The notes under the pieces: model-generated | Databases searched by the model: none | What the model was told of the DNA's origin: nothing | The model's input: the letters and a program-made list of their open reading frames with translations, nothing else | NCBI RefSeq assembly: GCF_022179345.1 | Contig: NZ_BPQR01000001.1 | Coordinates: 107,844 to 171,843, forward strand | Length of the DNA: 64,000 nucleotides | Origin: Methylobacterium jeotgali | Lineage (GTDB): Bacteria > Pseudomonadota > Alphaproteobacteria > Rhizobiales > Beijerinckiaceae | Reading direction: 5' to 3' | Shown: positions 52,776-64,000 of the stretch, piece by piece | Layout of the letters: each line of letters opens with the position of its first letter | Numbering within the stretch: the first letter of the stretch is position 1 | Made by a program: the position numbers and the translations under genes

Positions 52776-53693
52776 TCAGATCGGTAGGCGCGGGGTCTCG
52801 GCGGCGAGCGCCTCGTCCTCGATCTGGATCGTCACGTGCTCGATGCCGTGGCGATCGTCGAGCAGGGCCCTGATCGCGCGGATCACCGCCGGACCGCCGG
52901 CGAAATCGTCGACCACGACGTGCCCGCTCATGGCGTCGAGCCCGGAGGTCAGCGTCCAGGCGTGGAGGTCGTAGGCCCGGAGCACGCCCGGCATCGCCTC
53001 GATCTCGGCTTTCAGCGCGGCGAGGTCGACGCCCGGCGGCGTGCCCTCCAGCAGGATGTGCAGCGCCTCGTTCAGGAGCCGCCAGGTGCGCGGCACGATG
53101 AACAGGCCGATGCCGGCACCGACGAGCGGGTCCACCCAGGTCCACCCCGTCGCCATCACCACCAGGGCCGCGACGATGACGCCGAGCGAGCCCAGCATGT
53201 CCGAGAACACCTCGAAATAGGCGCCCCGCACGTTGAGGCTCTCGGAGGCGCCGCCGGAGAGCAGCTTCATGCTGGCGAGGTTCACGCCGAGGCCGACGAG
53301 GGCCACCAGCATCATCGGCCAGCCGAGGATCTCGGTCGGCTCCACGAAGCGCCGGTAGGCCTCGTAGAGGATGAAGGCGGTGACGCCGAGGAGCACGACG
53401 GCGTTGGCGAGCGCGGCCAGGATCTCGAAGCGCACGTAGCCGAAGCTCTTGCCGGGCGTCGGCGCCTTGCCCGCGACGTGGATCGCCAGCAGCGACAGGG
53501 CGAGGCCGCCGGCATCGGTGACCATGTGCGCGGCGTCGGCGAGCAGCGCGAGGCTGCCGGTGAGCAGGCCGCCGATCACCTCGACCAGCATGTAGGCGAG
53601 CGTCAGCCCGAGCGCCCAGGCGAGCCGGCCCTTGTTGCGGGCGGCGGCCGATCCCGAGGGGATGCCGCCGCCATGCGAGTGTCCGTGTCCCAT
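52776..53693 (-). CDS. CDF (CzcD/ZitB-type) divalent metal cation transporter
   Basis: A 305-residue cation diffusion facilitator exporting Zn2+, Co2+ or Cd2+ across the inner membrane. The His-rich N-terminus GHGHSHGGG is typical of the Zn-CDF group, six transmembrane helices follow, with LLADAAHMVTDAGGLALSL carrying the HxxxD metal site and a second site in the fifth helix. The cytoplasmic domain at about 210-300 ends the protein. It is the last gene of the metal efflux operon, 37 bases after czcA. Confidence 0.93.
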   Translation of the reverse strand: MGHGHSHGGGIPSGSAAARNKGRLAWALGLTLAYMLVEVIGGLLTGSLALLADAAHMVTDAGGLALSLLAIHVAGKAPTPGKSFGYVRFEILAALANAVVLLGVTAFILYEAYRRFVEPTEILGWPMMLVALVGLGVNLASMKLLSGGASESLNVRGAYFEVFSDMLGSLGVIVAALVVMATGWTWVDPLVGAGIGLFIVPRTWRLLNEALHILLEGTPPGVDLAALKAEIEAMPGVLRAYDLHAWTLTSGLDAMSGHVVVDDFAGGPAVIRAIRALLDDRHGIEHVTIQIEDEALAAETPRLPI

Positions 53694-53730
53694 ACGTCGC
53701 TTCCGGGTTCGAGAGAGGATCGTTCGGGGC

Positions 53731-56961
<3,231 letters not shown>

Positions 56962-56972
56962 GTCCGGGCTCC

Positions 56973-58295
56973 TCAATGCGAATGGCCGGCTTCGCTCTTC
57001 CCGAGCTCGGCCTTGAGGAGGAAGGAGTTGGCGACGGCAAGTTCCTCGCCGGGCTTCAGGCCGGAGACGACCTCGAAGGCGTCGTCGTCGGAGCGACCGA
57101 GCGCGACCTCGCGCTTTTCGAAACCCTCCTCGGTGCGCACGAAGACGACGCGCTTGCCCTCGATCGTCTGGAGAGCTTGCTTGGGCACGCGGACCGGCAC
57201 CGCGTCGCGGGCGATCTCGACCTCGGCCGTGACGTAGGTGCCGGGGCGCCAAGCCATATCCTTGTTGGGCAGCGCCACCACGACGCGGGCCGAGCGGGTC
57301 TCGGCGTTGAGGAGCGGGCTGACGAAGACGACCCGGCCCTCCGCGTGGCGCTCGCGGCCTTCCCGCGTCGGCGTGACGGTGACGCGGGCGCCCTCCCGGA
57401 CCCTGGCGAGCTCGACGGTCGGGACCGCGAGCTCGATCCAGACGGTCGAGAGATCGGCCACGCCGTAGAGGTCGGGGGGGTCGCCCTCCTTGCCCACCGC
57501 GGTGCCGACATCGACCTTGCGCTCGACGATCCGGCCGGCCATCGGCGCGCGCAGCTCGTACTGGCGCAGCGTGGAGGTGTTCGGGGTCGCCTCGTCGCGC
57601 TTCTGCGCGGCGGCGACCTCGGCGGCGTCGAGGCCGAGGGCGGAGAGCTTCTGCCGGGCGAGATCGACGCGCAGGCGGGCCTCCAGGAAGACGGCGCGGG
57701 CGCTCTGGAAGGCGGCCTCGGAGGCCGACTGGGACGCCAGCAGCTTCTGTTGGCGCTCGAAGTTGATCTTCTCCAGCTCGGCCTTGACCGAGGCGGTCAG
57801 GTACTCGCTCTTGGCGTCGGCGACCTCGCGGCTGTCGAGCACGGCGACGACCTCGCCCTTCGCCACGTCGTCGCCCAGGCGCTTGCGCATCTCGGAGACG
57901 GTGCCGACCACCCGCGCGGGCACGCGGGCGATCCGGTCGGCATCGGGCGCGACGGTGCCGGGCACCAGGATGTGCCGGTACAGCGTGCCGCCCTCGGCCT
58001 TCGCGACGCGGATCTCCTGGTTCTCGATCTGCTCGGCGGTCATCCGGACGTGATCCTCCTCGCCCTCGGCCTCCGACTGGTCGTGACCGCCGTGGGAAGA
58101 CTCGCCCTTCGCGGCGTGCTTGCCGTGGTCGTGGCCGTCGCCCTCGGTGTGCCCGGGCCCTGCGGCGGGGGTGAAGAGCGTCGGCGGCAGCCCGGCGGAG
58201 GCCAGCAGGCCGCGGACGAGATCGGAGACGGCGGGAAAGGCGGCGCCCACGAGGACGCCGGCGGCCACGAGGGCCGCGGAGAGAAGAATGCGCAT
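56973..58295 (-). CDS. czcB: Efflux adaptor, CzcB/CusB family
   Basis: A 440-residue periplasmic adaptor linking CzcA to an outer-membrane channel. It has an N-terminal hydrophobic anchor (about residues 3-20), then a His/Asp/Glu-rich stretch with GHTEGDGHDHGKH and SSHGGHDQ that can bind metal, a lipoyl/hairpin region (ILVPGTVAPDADRIARVPARVVGTV, coiled-coil ... SEYLTASVKAELEKINFERQQ), and a barrel and membrane-proximal domain. It ends in KSEAGHSH. Adjacent to czcA with 11 bases between. Confidence 0.93.
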   Translation of the reverse strand: MRILLSAALVAAGVLVGAAFPAVSDLVRGLLASAGLPPTLFTPAAGPGHTEGDGHDHGKHAAKGESSHGGHDQSEAEGEEDHVRMTAEQIENQEIRVAKAEGGTLYRHILVPGTVAPDADRIARVPARVVGTVSEMRKRLGDDVAKGEVVAVLDSREVADAKSEYLTASVKAELEKINFERQQKLLASQSASEAAFQSARAVFLEARLRVDLARQKLSALGLDAAEVAAAQKRDEATPNTSTLRQYELRAPMAGRIVERKVDVGTAVGKEGDPPDLYGVADLSTVWIELAVPTVELARVREGARVTVTPTREGRERHAEGRVVFVSPLLNAETRSARVVVALPNKDMAWRPGTYVTAEVEIARDAVPVRVPKQALQTIEGKRVVFVRTEEGFEKREVALGRSDDDAFEVVSGLKPGEELAVANSFLLKAELGKSEAGHSH

Positions 58296-58418
58296 GATGC
58301 CTGCTCGGCCTTGGACCCGACGCAGCAGCGGCGTCGCGGTCGGTCCGGTTCCGTTGCGTGAGGGCGGCTCCGGAACGCTTCGCTCCGGGCTCGGGACGCG
58401 CGCCTTCGCGGCGTCGCC

Positions 58419-58799
58419 TCAGGCGCGGGGCGGTCTCGGCAGGCGGTCGGGGAAGATCGAGGCGGCGGCCAGGCTCACCCGCTCGTAGCGGGGACGGGAG
58501 GCCGAAGGCAGGGGCGCGGACGCGGCCTCGTCCAGCGCGATGCCGGCATGGCAGCCGCAATGGACGTGGCAGCCGAGGCCGGGATCGGCGGTCTGGCTTC
58601 CGCCGGCGTCGGCCGAGGACGCGAAGGCGCGCTCCGTCTGCGCGTGGCCGGGGTGATCCTGGTGATACGCGAGATCCTCGGCGAGGCCGGCGGTCGGCGC
58701 GGCGACGGCGAGCGCCAGGACGAGCGCCAGCGCGCGGGCGGCACTCGCCCACCAGCCCGTCAGCGCCCCGAAGGCCCCATGACGTCGCGTCGCGGTCAT
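58419..58799 (-). CDS. Small Cys/His-rich secreted protein of the metal operon
   Basis: A 126-residue protein with a basic N-terminus, one hydrophobic signal segment (about residues 18-38, ARALALVLALAVAAP) and cleavage near GLAED. The mature part is His-rich (YHQDHPGHAQ) and has GLGCHVHCGCHAG (about 76-86), a compact Cys/His cluster suited to bind metal. It is the first gene of the operon with czcB, czcA and the CDF transporter, 123 bases upstream of czcB. It looks like a periplasmic metal-binding accessory or sensor comparable in position to CzcI or CopL; that role is inference. Confidence 0.65.
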   Translation of the reverse strand: MTATRRHGAFGALTGWWASAARALALVLALAVAAPTAGLAEDLAYHQDHPGHAQTERAFASSADAGGSQTADPGLGCHVHCGCHAGIALDEAASAPLPSASRPRYERVSLAAASIFPDRLPRPPRA

Positions 58800-58873
58800 C
58801 GCCGCCCTTATGGGCGATCCGGGGCGCCGGCCGCAAGCGGGCGATGGGCAAGTCCACCATGCGCGTCGATCTC

Positions 58874-61800
58874 CTAGCGTGCGCCCTCCGAAGCCTCCTC
58901 GGCGACGGCTGGGCCGGCGGCCGCCTTGGGCTCGCGCCGGAAGGCTTGTGCGATGAGGACGTAGAAGAGCGGCGTGACGAACACGGCGAGCACGGTGGCG
59001 GTGATCATGCCGCCGAGGACGCCCGTGCCGATCGCCCGCTGGCTGTTCATGCTGGCGCCCGTGGCGATGGCGAGCGGCACCACGCCGAGGATGAAGGCGA
59101 AGGAGGTCATCACGATCGGCCGGAAGCGCAGGACGCACGCCTCGAGCGCCGCCTCCCGAAGGGAGCGCCCCTGCGCCGCGAGGTCCTTGGCGACCTCGAT
59201 GATCAGGATGGCGTTCTTCGCGGTGAGGCCGATCACGGTGATCAGGCCGACCTTGAAGTAGACGTCGTTCGGCATGTCGCGCAGCAGCATGGCGAAGACG
59301 GCGCCGACGATGCCTGTGGGCACAACGAGCAGCACGGCGAGCGGGATCGACCAGCTCTCGTAGAGCGCCGCGAGGCAGAGGAAGACGCAGAACAGCGACA
59401 GGGCCAGCAGATAGACCGCCTGGCTGCCCGAGAGCTTCTCCTGAAGCGACTGACCGGTCCAGGCATAGTCGAAGCCGGCGGGAAGCTGCGCGGCGAGGCG
59501 CTCCATCTCGGCCATCGCATCGCCGCTGGCGTAGCCCGGCGCGGCGCTCCCCGAGATCTTGATGCTCGGATAGCCGTTGAAGCCCACGACCTGCGAGGGG
59601 CCCATCGTCCACTGCACCTGCGCGAAGGATTGCAGCGGCACCATCTGGCCCCGCGCGTTGCGCACGTAGATGTCGAGCAGATCCTCGGCCTTCATCCGGC
59701 GGCCGGCCTCGGCCTGGACGATGACGCGCTGCATGCGGGCCTGGTTGGGGAAGTCGTTGACGTAGGCCGAGCCGAGGCTCGTGGAGAGCGCGTCGTTGAT
59801 GTCGGCGAAGGTGACGCCCAGCGCGTTCGCCTTCTGCCGGTCGAGGACGAGCTCGATCTGGGGCGCCGTCGGCAGGCCCTCGACGTAGACGCCCTGGAGG
59901 ACCGGGCTCTGGCCTGCGGCCTTCACCAGTTGGTCGCGGGCGGCGGCGAGCGCGGCGTAGCCCTGCTGGCCCTTGTCCTGGAGACGGAAGGCGAAGCCGC
60001 TGGAGTTGCCGAGCGCCTCGATGGCCGGCGGCGACAGCGACATGGCGATGGCGTCGGGCAGGGCACCGAGCACGGCGTTGGCACGGGCGCTGAGCGCCTC
60101 GGCCCCGTCCTTCGCGCCCCGCTCCTTCCAGTCCTTCAGGGTCACGAAGGCGATGGCCGCGTTCTGGCCCTGCCCGGAGAAGCCGAAGCCGAGCAGCGTG
60201 GTCCGCGCGTCGACCGCGGGCTCGGCGGCGAAATGCTCCTCGATCCGCTTCACCACGTCGAGGGTGCGGCCGGTCGCGGATTCCGGCGGCGTCTGGGCGT
60301 CGACGATGACGTAGCCCTGGTCCTCGATCGGCAGGAAGCTCGAAGGCATGCGCAGGTAGCCCCAGCCGAGGGCCCCGAGCAGGGCGGCATAGACGACGAG
60401 CGCCCGGCCGGGGTGCCGCAGGATGCCGGCGACGCCGGAGCGGTAGGCCAGCGTGCCGGACTGGAAGCGGCGGTTGAACCAGCCGAAGAAGCCGCGCTTC
60501 GCGTGCCCGTGCCCCTTCTCGACGGGCTTGAGCAGCGTCGCGCAGAGCGCCGGCGTCAGCGACAGCGCCAGGAAGGCCGAGAAGGCGATGGAGGTCGCCA
60601 TCGCGATGGCGAACTGGCGATAGATCACGCCGACGGAGCCGGGGAAGAAGGCCATCGGCACGAAGACGGCCACCAGGACCGAGGTGATGCCGACGATGGC
60701 CCCGGTGATCTGGCCCATGGCCTTCTTCGTGGCTTCGCGAGGGCTCAGCCCCTCCTCGCTCATGATGCGCTCGACGTTCTCGACGACGACGATGGCGTCG
60801 TCGACGAGGATGCCGATCGCCAGCACCATGCCGAACATCGTCAGCACGTTGATGGAGAAGCCTGCGAGCAGCAGGGCGCCGCAGGTGCCGAGCAGCGCCA
60901 CCGGCACCACGATGGTCGGGATCAGGGTGTAGCGGATGTTCTGCAGGAACAGGAACATCACGGCGAAGACGAGCGCCATCGCCTCGGCGAGCGTCATCAG
61001 CACCTTGCGGATCGACACCTCCACGAAGGGCGTGGTGTCGTACGGGATCGAGACGCTGACGCCCGCGGGCAGCGTCCGCGAGAGCTGGGCGAGCTTCGCC
61101 TTCACGCCGGTGGCGGCCGCGAGCGCGTTGCCGCCGGGCGCGAGCTGGATGCCGATGCCCGCGGCCGGCCGGCCGTCGAGGCGCGTCTGCATCGCGTAGG
61201 ATTGACCGCCGAGCTCGATCTCGGCCACGTCGCGCAGGCGCACCAGCGATCCGTCGGGGTTCGCCCGCAGCACGATGTCGCCGAACTCGGCGACCGTGGT
61301 GAGCTGCCCCTTCACGAGGACGCTCGCGGCGATGCGCTGGCCCTGCTTCGCCGGCTGGGAGCCGACGATGCCCGAGGCGACCTGGGCGTTCTGGGCGCCG
61401 ACGGCGGCCGTCACGTCGCCGGGGGTGAGGTTGAGGCCGACGAGCTTGACCGGGTCGATCCAGATGCGCAGCGCCTTCTCCGTCGAGAACAGGGTCGCGC
61501 GGCCGACGCCGGGCACCCGCCGCAGCTCCGCGAGGATGCGACGGGCGGCGATGTCGCCGAGATCCGACTCGCTGAGGGAGCCGTCGCGGGAGGACACGAC
61601 CACGAACTGGAGGAAGCTCGTGCTCGCCTCCTCCACGATGACGCCCTGCTGCGCTACGGCGCGGGGCAGCCGGGCCTCGACGCGCTTGATCCGGTTCTGG
61701 ACGGCGACGGTGGCCTTCGACGGGTCCGAGCCCGGTGCGAAGGAGGCCATGATCTGCGCCATGCCCGAGGTGTCGCTGGTGGACTCGAAGTACATCAGCC

Positions 61801-62020
61801 CCGGGATGCCGTTCAGCTCCTCCTCGATGATGCGGGTGACGCCGTCGTAGAGCCGCTCCGGCGGCGCGCCTGGATAGGTCGCCGTCACCTGGATCGTGAC
61901 CGGAGCCACGTCCGGGTACTGCGAGACCGGGAGGAAGGCGATGGAGATCGCCCCGATCGTCATGATGAAGATCGAGATCGCCCAGGCGAAGATCGGGCGG
62001 GCGATGAAGAAGCGGGTCAT
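58874..62020 (-). CDS. Multidrug RND efflux pump, AcrB/MexF (HAE1) family
   Basis: A 1048-residue inner-membrane RND pump. TRFFIARPIFAWAISIFIMTIGAISIAFLPVSQYPDVAP is the canonical start and the fourth helix contains GILVDDAIVVVENVERIM, with the paired Asp residues of the proton relay. It pumps amphiphilic drugs, detergents or plant compounds with the adaptor below. It ends 75 bases before the metal operon's first gene. No outer-membrane channel (OprM/TolC) gene is in the operon, so it must share one encoded elsewhere. Confidence 0.96.
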   Translation of the reverse strand: MTRFFIARPIFAWAISIFIMTIGAISIAFLPVSQYPDVAPVTIQVTATYPGAPPERLYDGVTRIIEEELNGIPGLMYFESTSDTSGMAQIMASFAPGSDPSKATVAVQNRIKRVEARLPRAVAQQGVIVEEASTSFLQFVVVSSRDGSLSESDLGDIAARRILAELRRVPGVGRATLFSTEKALRIWIDPVKLVGLNLTPGDVTAAVGAQNAQVASGIVGSQPAKQGQRIAASVLVKGQLTTVAEFGDIVLRANPDGSLVRLRDVAEIELGGQSYAMQTRLDGRPAAGIGIQLAPGGNALAAATGVKAKLAQLSRTLPAGVSVSIPYDTTPFVEVSIRKVLMTLAEAMALVFAVMFLFLQNIRYTLIPTIVVPVALLGTCGALLLAGFSINVLTMFGMVLAIGILVDDAIVVVENVERIMSEEGLSPREATKKAMGQITGAIVGITSVLVAVFVPMAFFPGSVGVIYRQFAIAMATSIAFSAFLALSLTPALCATLLKPVEKGHGHAKRGFFGWFNRRFQSGTLAYRSGVAGILRHPGRALVVYAALLGALGWGYLRMPSSFLPIEDQGYVIVDAQTPPESATGRTLDVVKRIEEHFAAEPAVDARTTLLGFGFSGQGQNAAIAFVTLKDWKERGAKDGAEALSARANAVLGALPDAIAMSLSPPAIEALGNSSGFAFRLQDKGQQGYAALAAARDQLVKAAGQSPVLQGVYVEGLPTAPQIELVLDRQKANALGVTFADINDALSTSLGSAYVNDFPNQARMQRVIVQAEAGRRMKAEDLLDIYVRNARGQMVPLQSFAQVQWTMGPSQVVGFNGYPSIKISGSAAPGYASGDAMAEMERLAAQLPAGFDYAWTGQSLQEKLSGSQAVYLLALSLFCVFLCLAALYESWSIPLAVLLVVPTGIVGAVFAMLLRDMPNDVYFKVGLITVIGLTAKNAILIIEVAKDLAAQGRSLREAALEACVLRFRPIVMTSFAFILGVVPLAIATGASMNSQRAIGTGVLGGMITATVLAVFVTPLFYVLIAQAFRREPKAAAGPAVAEEASEGAR

Positions 62021-62044
62021 GGCGGATGCGCCTGCGCTTGCGGA

Positions 62045-63217
62045 TCAGGGCTGTGCGGATGCGGCGGCGGAGCGGCCGCCGGCCCAGGGCACCGGATTGA
62101 CGGACAGGCCGGGCTGGATCTTCTGGAAGCCCTCGACCACGACGGTCTCGCCGGGCTTCAGCCCCTCCTCGACGATCCAGCCGGCATCGGTGAGCGCGCC
62201 GGTGCGCAGCGGCCGCAGCGAGAGGGTCTTGTCCGCGCCGACCACGAAGGCCTGCGCCACGCCGGCGCTCGAGCGCTGGATGGCCTGCGCCGGGACGACC
62301 ACCGCGCCGGGCAGCATCCCCTGCGCGACGCGGATGCGGACATAGGTCCCCGGCAAGAGGAGGACCTTCGGGTTCGGGAAGGTGGCCCGCAGGGAGACCT
62401 GCCCGGTGCCGGGATCGACGCTCACGTCCGTGAACAGCAGCCGCCCGGCATCGGGGTGCAGGGAGCCGTCGGCGAGGACGAGCCGCACCTCGGTCGCCGC
62501 TTTGCCGGCGGCGTGGTCGGCGAGGAAGCTCGGATCGGACGCGGAGGCGTTGAAGTCGGCGTAGATCGGGTCGACCTGCTGGATGAGGGCGAGCTTCGTC
62601 GTCTCGCCCTGCCCGACGAGGGCGCCCTCCGTGACCATGGCGCGGCCGATGCGGCCGGCGATGGGCGCGCGCACGGTGGCGTAGTCGAGGTCGATCCGCG
62701 CGCGGGCGAGCTGCGCCTTCGCGCTCGCGACGTCCGCTTCCGCCTGCCGCAGGGTGGCGATGGCGATGTCGTGCTGGGCGGTGCTGGCGGACTGGCGCTC
62801 CAGCAGCGTCTCGGTGCGCTCGGACTGCCTGGCCGCCTGCACCCGCGTGGCCTCGGCTCTCGCGAGCGCGGCCTCCCGGGCGTCGACCTCGGCCTTGTAG
62901 ACCGCCGGATCGATCCGGAAGAGGATGTCGCCCTTCCCCACGAGGCTGCCCTCCTCGAAGGTGCGCTCGCGGACGATGCCGGAGACCTGGGCGCGGACCT
63001 CGGCCACGCGGGTCGAGGCGAGCCGGCCCGGAAGGTCGAGGGTGCGCGGCACGCTCACTGCCTCGACCGTCGCGGTCGAGACGACCGGCGGCGGGTTCTC
63101 GGCGCCGGAGGCGGCCGTCTCGGTCCCTGCCGGCTTGCAGGCGGCGAGGGCAAGCGCCAGCACGCCGGGCGCCAGGATGGAAATGACGCGCAGGCGTCGG
63201 TGTCGGTGCCGTGTCAT
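62045..63217 (-). CDS. RND efflux adaptor, AcrA/MexE family lipoprotein
   Basis: A 390-residue membrane fusion protein. LALALAACKPAG is a lipobox, so it should be a lipoprotein. The barrel-sandwich domain (LPGRLASTRVAEVRAQVSGIVRERTFEEGSLVGKGDILFRID) is followed by a coiled-coil hairpin, the second lipoyl half, and a beta-barrel. Partner of the HAE1 pump, whose gene begins 24 bases after this stop on the same strand. Confidence 0.95.
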   Translation of the reverse strand: MTRHRHRRLRVISILAPGVLALALAACKPAGTETAASGAENPPPVVSTATVEAVSVPRTLDLPGRLASTRVAEVRAQVSGIVRERTFEEGSLVGKGDILFRIDPAVYKAEVDAREAALARAEATRVQAARQSERTETLLERQSASTAQHDIAIATLRQAEADVASAKAQLARARIDLDYATVRAPIAGRIGRAMVTEGALVGQGETTKLALIQQVDPIYADFNASASDPSFLADHAAGKAATEVRLVLADGSLHPDAGRLLFTDVSVDPGTGQVSLRATFPNPKVLLLPGTYVRIRVAQGMLPGAVVVPAQAIQRSSAGVAQAFVVGADKTLSLRPLRTGALTDAGWIVEEGLKPGETVVVEGFQKIQPGLSVNPVPWAGGRSAAASAQP

Positions 63218-63275
63218 GGCTCGGCTCGTCCCTCGGACAGATGGGATGCGGTGCGGCGTCCGGATCGTGGCGATC

Positions 63276-63836
63276 TCAGCCGGTTCGGGTCATGGCGACG
63301 AGACGGTCGCGCAGGGCGGGGACGTCCGGCCGCGGACAACCGTCGCCGATGAGAAGGGCGAGCCAGGCGCCGTCGGCGGCGAGCCGCACGATCTCGAGGA
63401 CCGGCCCGTCGTCGGTGTCGCGGTGCCGCTCCATGCGCCCGGCGATCCATGCGGCCATCAGGCGCCGCAGGCTCGGCTCGGCGAGGATCGAAAGGTGCAG
63501 GGCCGCCCACTGGCTGCCGCGGGGAAGCAGCGGGTCGGAGAAGTTCGAGATGACGTAGGCGCGGGTGAAGGCGCCTTGCGGGTCCGGGTCCTGCGCCATC
63601 GTGAGGTCGATGACTGCGTCGACCTTCGCGACGACGTCGAGGAAGACGCCCTCCACCAGGGCCTGCTTGCTCGGGAAGTGATGGAAGAGGCCGCCCTTCG
63701 TGACGCCCGCCGCCTCGGCGACGGCCGCCACCGTCACCGCTCCGAGACCCTGCTCCAGGGCGAGCGTGGCCGCGCAATCGAGCAGCGCCCGCCGGACGAC
63801 GTCCGGCTGCTTCTTGCGGTGATAGGCGCTCGTCAT
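63276..63836 (-). CDS. TetR-family transcriptional regulator
   Basis: A 186-residue TetR repressor. The N-terminal helix-turn-helix is VTVAAVAEAAGVTKGGLFHHFPSKQALV (residues 36-63); the C-terminal domain resembles the TetR_C_6-like group (QWAALHLSILAEPSLRRLMAAW). It is the first gene of the AcrA-AcrB operon and would repress it; the palindrome at 63934-63955, 98 bases upstream of its start, is the likely operator, so it also controls itself. The inducer is unknown. Confidence 0.93.
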   Translation of the reverse strand: MTSAYHRKKQPDVVRRALLDCAATLALEQGLGAVTVAAVAEAAGVTKGGLFHHFPSKQALVEGVFLDVVAKVDAVIDLTMAQDPDPQGAFTRAYVISNFSDPLLPRGSQWAALHLSILAEPSLRRLMAAWIAGRMERHRDTDDGPVLEIVRLAADGAWLALLIGDGCPRPDVPALRDRLVAMTRTG

Positions 63837-63933
63837 GATCGGTGGCTCGACGCGCTCGGGAGCGCCCGCGGTAACCGGGCGCAACGAGAGGGTGATCGGA
63901 CGAGACCGGAGCAGCCCGACCTCTATCGCGGCT

Positions 63934-63955
63934 AGATACCGACCGAGCGGTATCT
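63934..63955 (-). promoter_or_regulatory. TetR-type palindromic operator
   Basis: AGATACCG accgag CGGTATCT, perfect 8-bp arms separated by six bases. Operators of the ATACCGACCG/CGGTAT type are common upstream of tetR-acrAB operons in Proteobacteria. It precedes the regulator gene, so it should control the whole efflux operon. Confidence 0.75.
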
Positions 63956-64000
63956 TTTCAAGCGTCCGTCGTTGAAATGTGCAACGACGGACGCTTGAAA
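63956..64000. repeat. Perfect 19-bp inverted repeat at the window edge
   Basis: TTTCAAGCGTCCGTCGTTG (63956-63974), a 7-base centre AAATGTG, and its exact reverse complement (63982-64000). The right arm reaches the last base, so the palindrome may be longer: the bases TC and T before the left arm would need GA at the right. There is no run of Ts on either strand as in a terminator, so it may be an operator array, a repeat, or the hairpin end of a mobile element. Confidence 0.7.

Overview
The window is about 70% G+C, densely coded and free of phage, insertion sequence or tRNA genes. Its gene set and local order fit an alphaproteobacterium of the Hyphomicrobiales, most likely Methylobacterium/Methylorubrum. 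The supporting signs are a NasS/NasT-controlled nitrate assimilation operon, a serC-serA operon with what looks like the alphaproteobacterial serC leader RNA, a GAAC-N7-GAAC LexA box, a CcrM-era style MoxR/DUF58/DUF4159 cluster next to DUF1285-nudix-cca, and very GC-biased codon use. The genus is an inference; no methanol-oxidation or other genus-diagnostic gene is present.

Layout. 1-3.6 kb (minus): start of cca, DUF6111 protein, membrane diguanylate cyclase, nudix CoA pyrophosphatase, DUF1285 protein, PaaI-type thioesterase. 3.7-10.8 kb (plus): a four-gene MoxR ATPase / DUF58 / DUF4159 / membrane protein operon, interrupted by a structured intergenic repeat. 10.8-17 kb: GNAT, a chemoreceptor in an AT-rich pocket, a tyrosine-phosphatase-like protein, pheA, kdsB, a membrane-anchored cytochrome c. 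17.2-22.5 kb: two paralogous oligopeptide-binding proteins, yejB permease and a GNAT, all overlapping or abutting. 22.7-25.5 kb: pyrophosphatase, UbiH-like hydroxylase, TesB. 25.5-29.5 kb: glnK-amtB with candidate NtrC and sigma-54 sites, a TorF-type porin, a YnfA protein. 29.5-33.5 kb (minus): serC-serA, trmD, with a small plus-strand membrane ORF between them.

33.6-44.9 kb (plus) is the metabolic centrepiece: NasT (ANTAR antiterminator) and NasS (nitrate sensor), then a near-consensus sigma-54 promoter, a hairpin-rich leader, and an operon for nitrate assimilation (small FAD/NADH reductase, NirA-type nitrite reductase, an Fe-S/FAD/NADPH flavoprotein, NasA nitrate reductase with a BFD-type tail, and CysG, which makes the siroheme NirA needs). 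With glnK-amtB only 8 kb away, much of the middle of the window is nitrogen acquisition. A second copy of the structured repeat, inverted, lies inside the nitrate operon.

45-52.7 kb: purE-purK, a TPR lipoprotein, an Old Yellow Enzyme homologue, a NAGPA-like secreted protein, a Gly-rich secreted protein, DUF4174, a medium-chain reductase, and ssb behind a LexA box. 52.8-64 kb (minus): a heavy-metal efflux operon (small Cys/His-rich secreted protein, CzcB, CzcA, CDF transporter) and, upstream of it, a TetR-AcrA-AcrB drug-efflux operon with a clear palindromic operator. The window ends inside a perfect inverted repeat with at least 19-bp arms.
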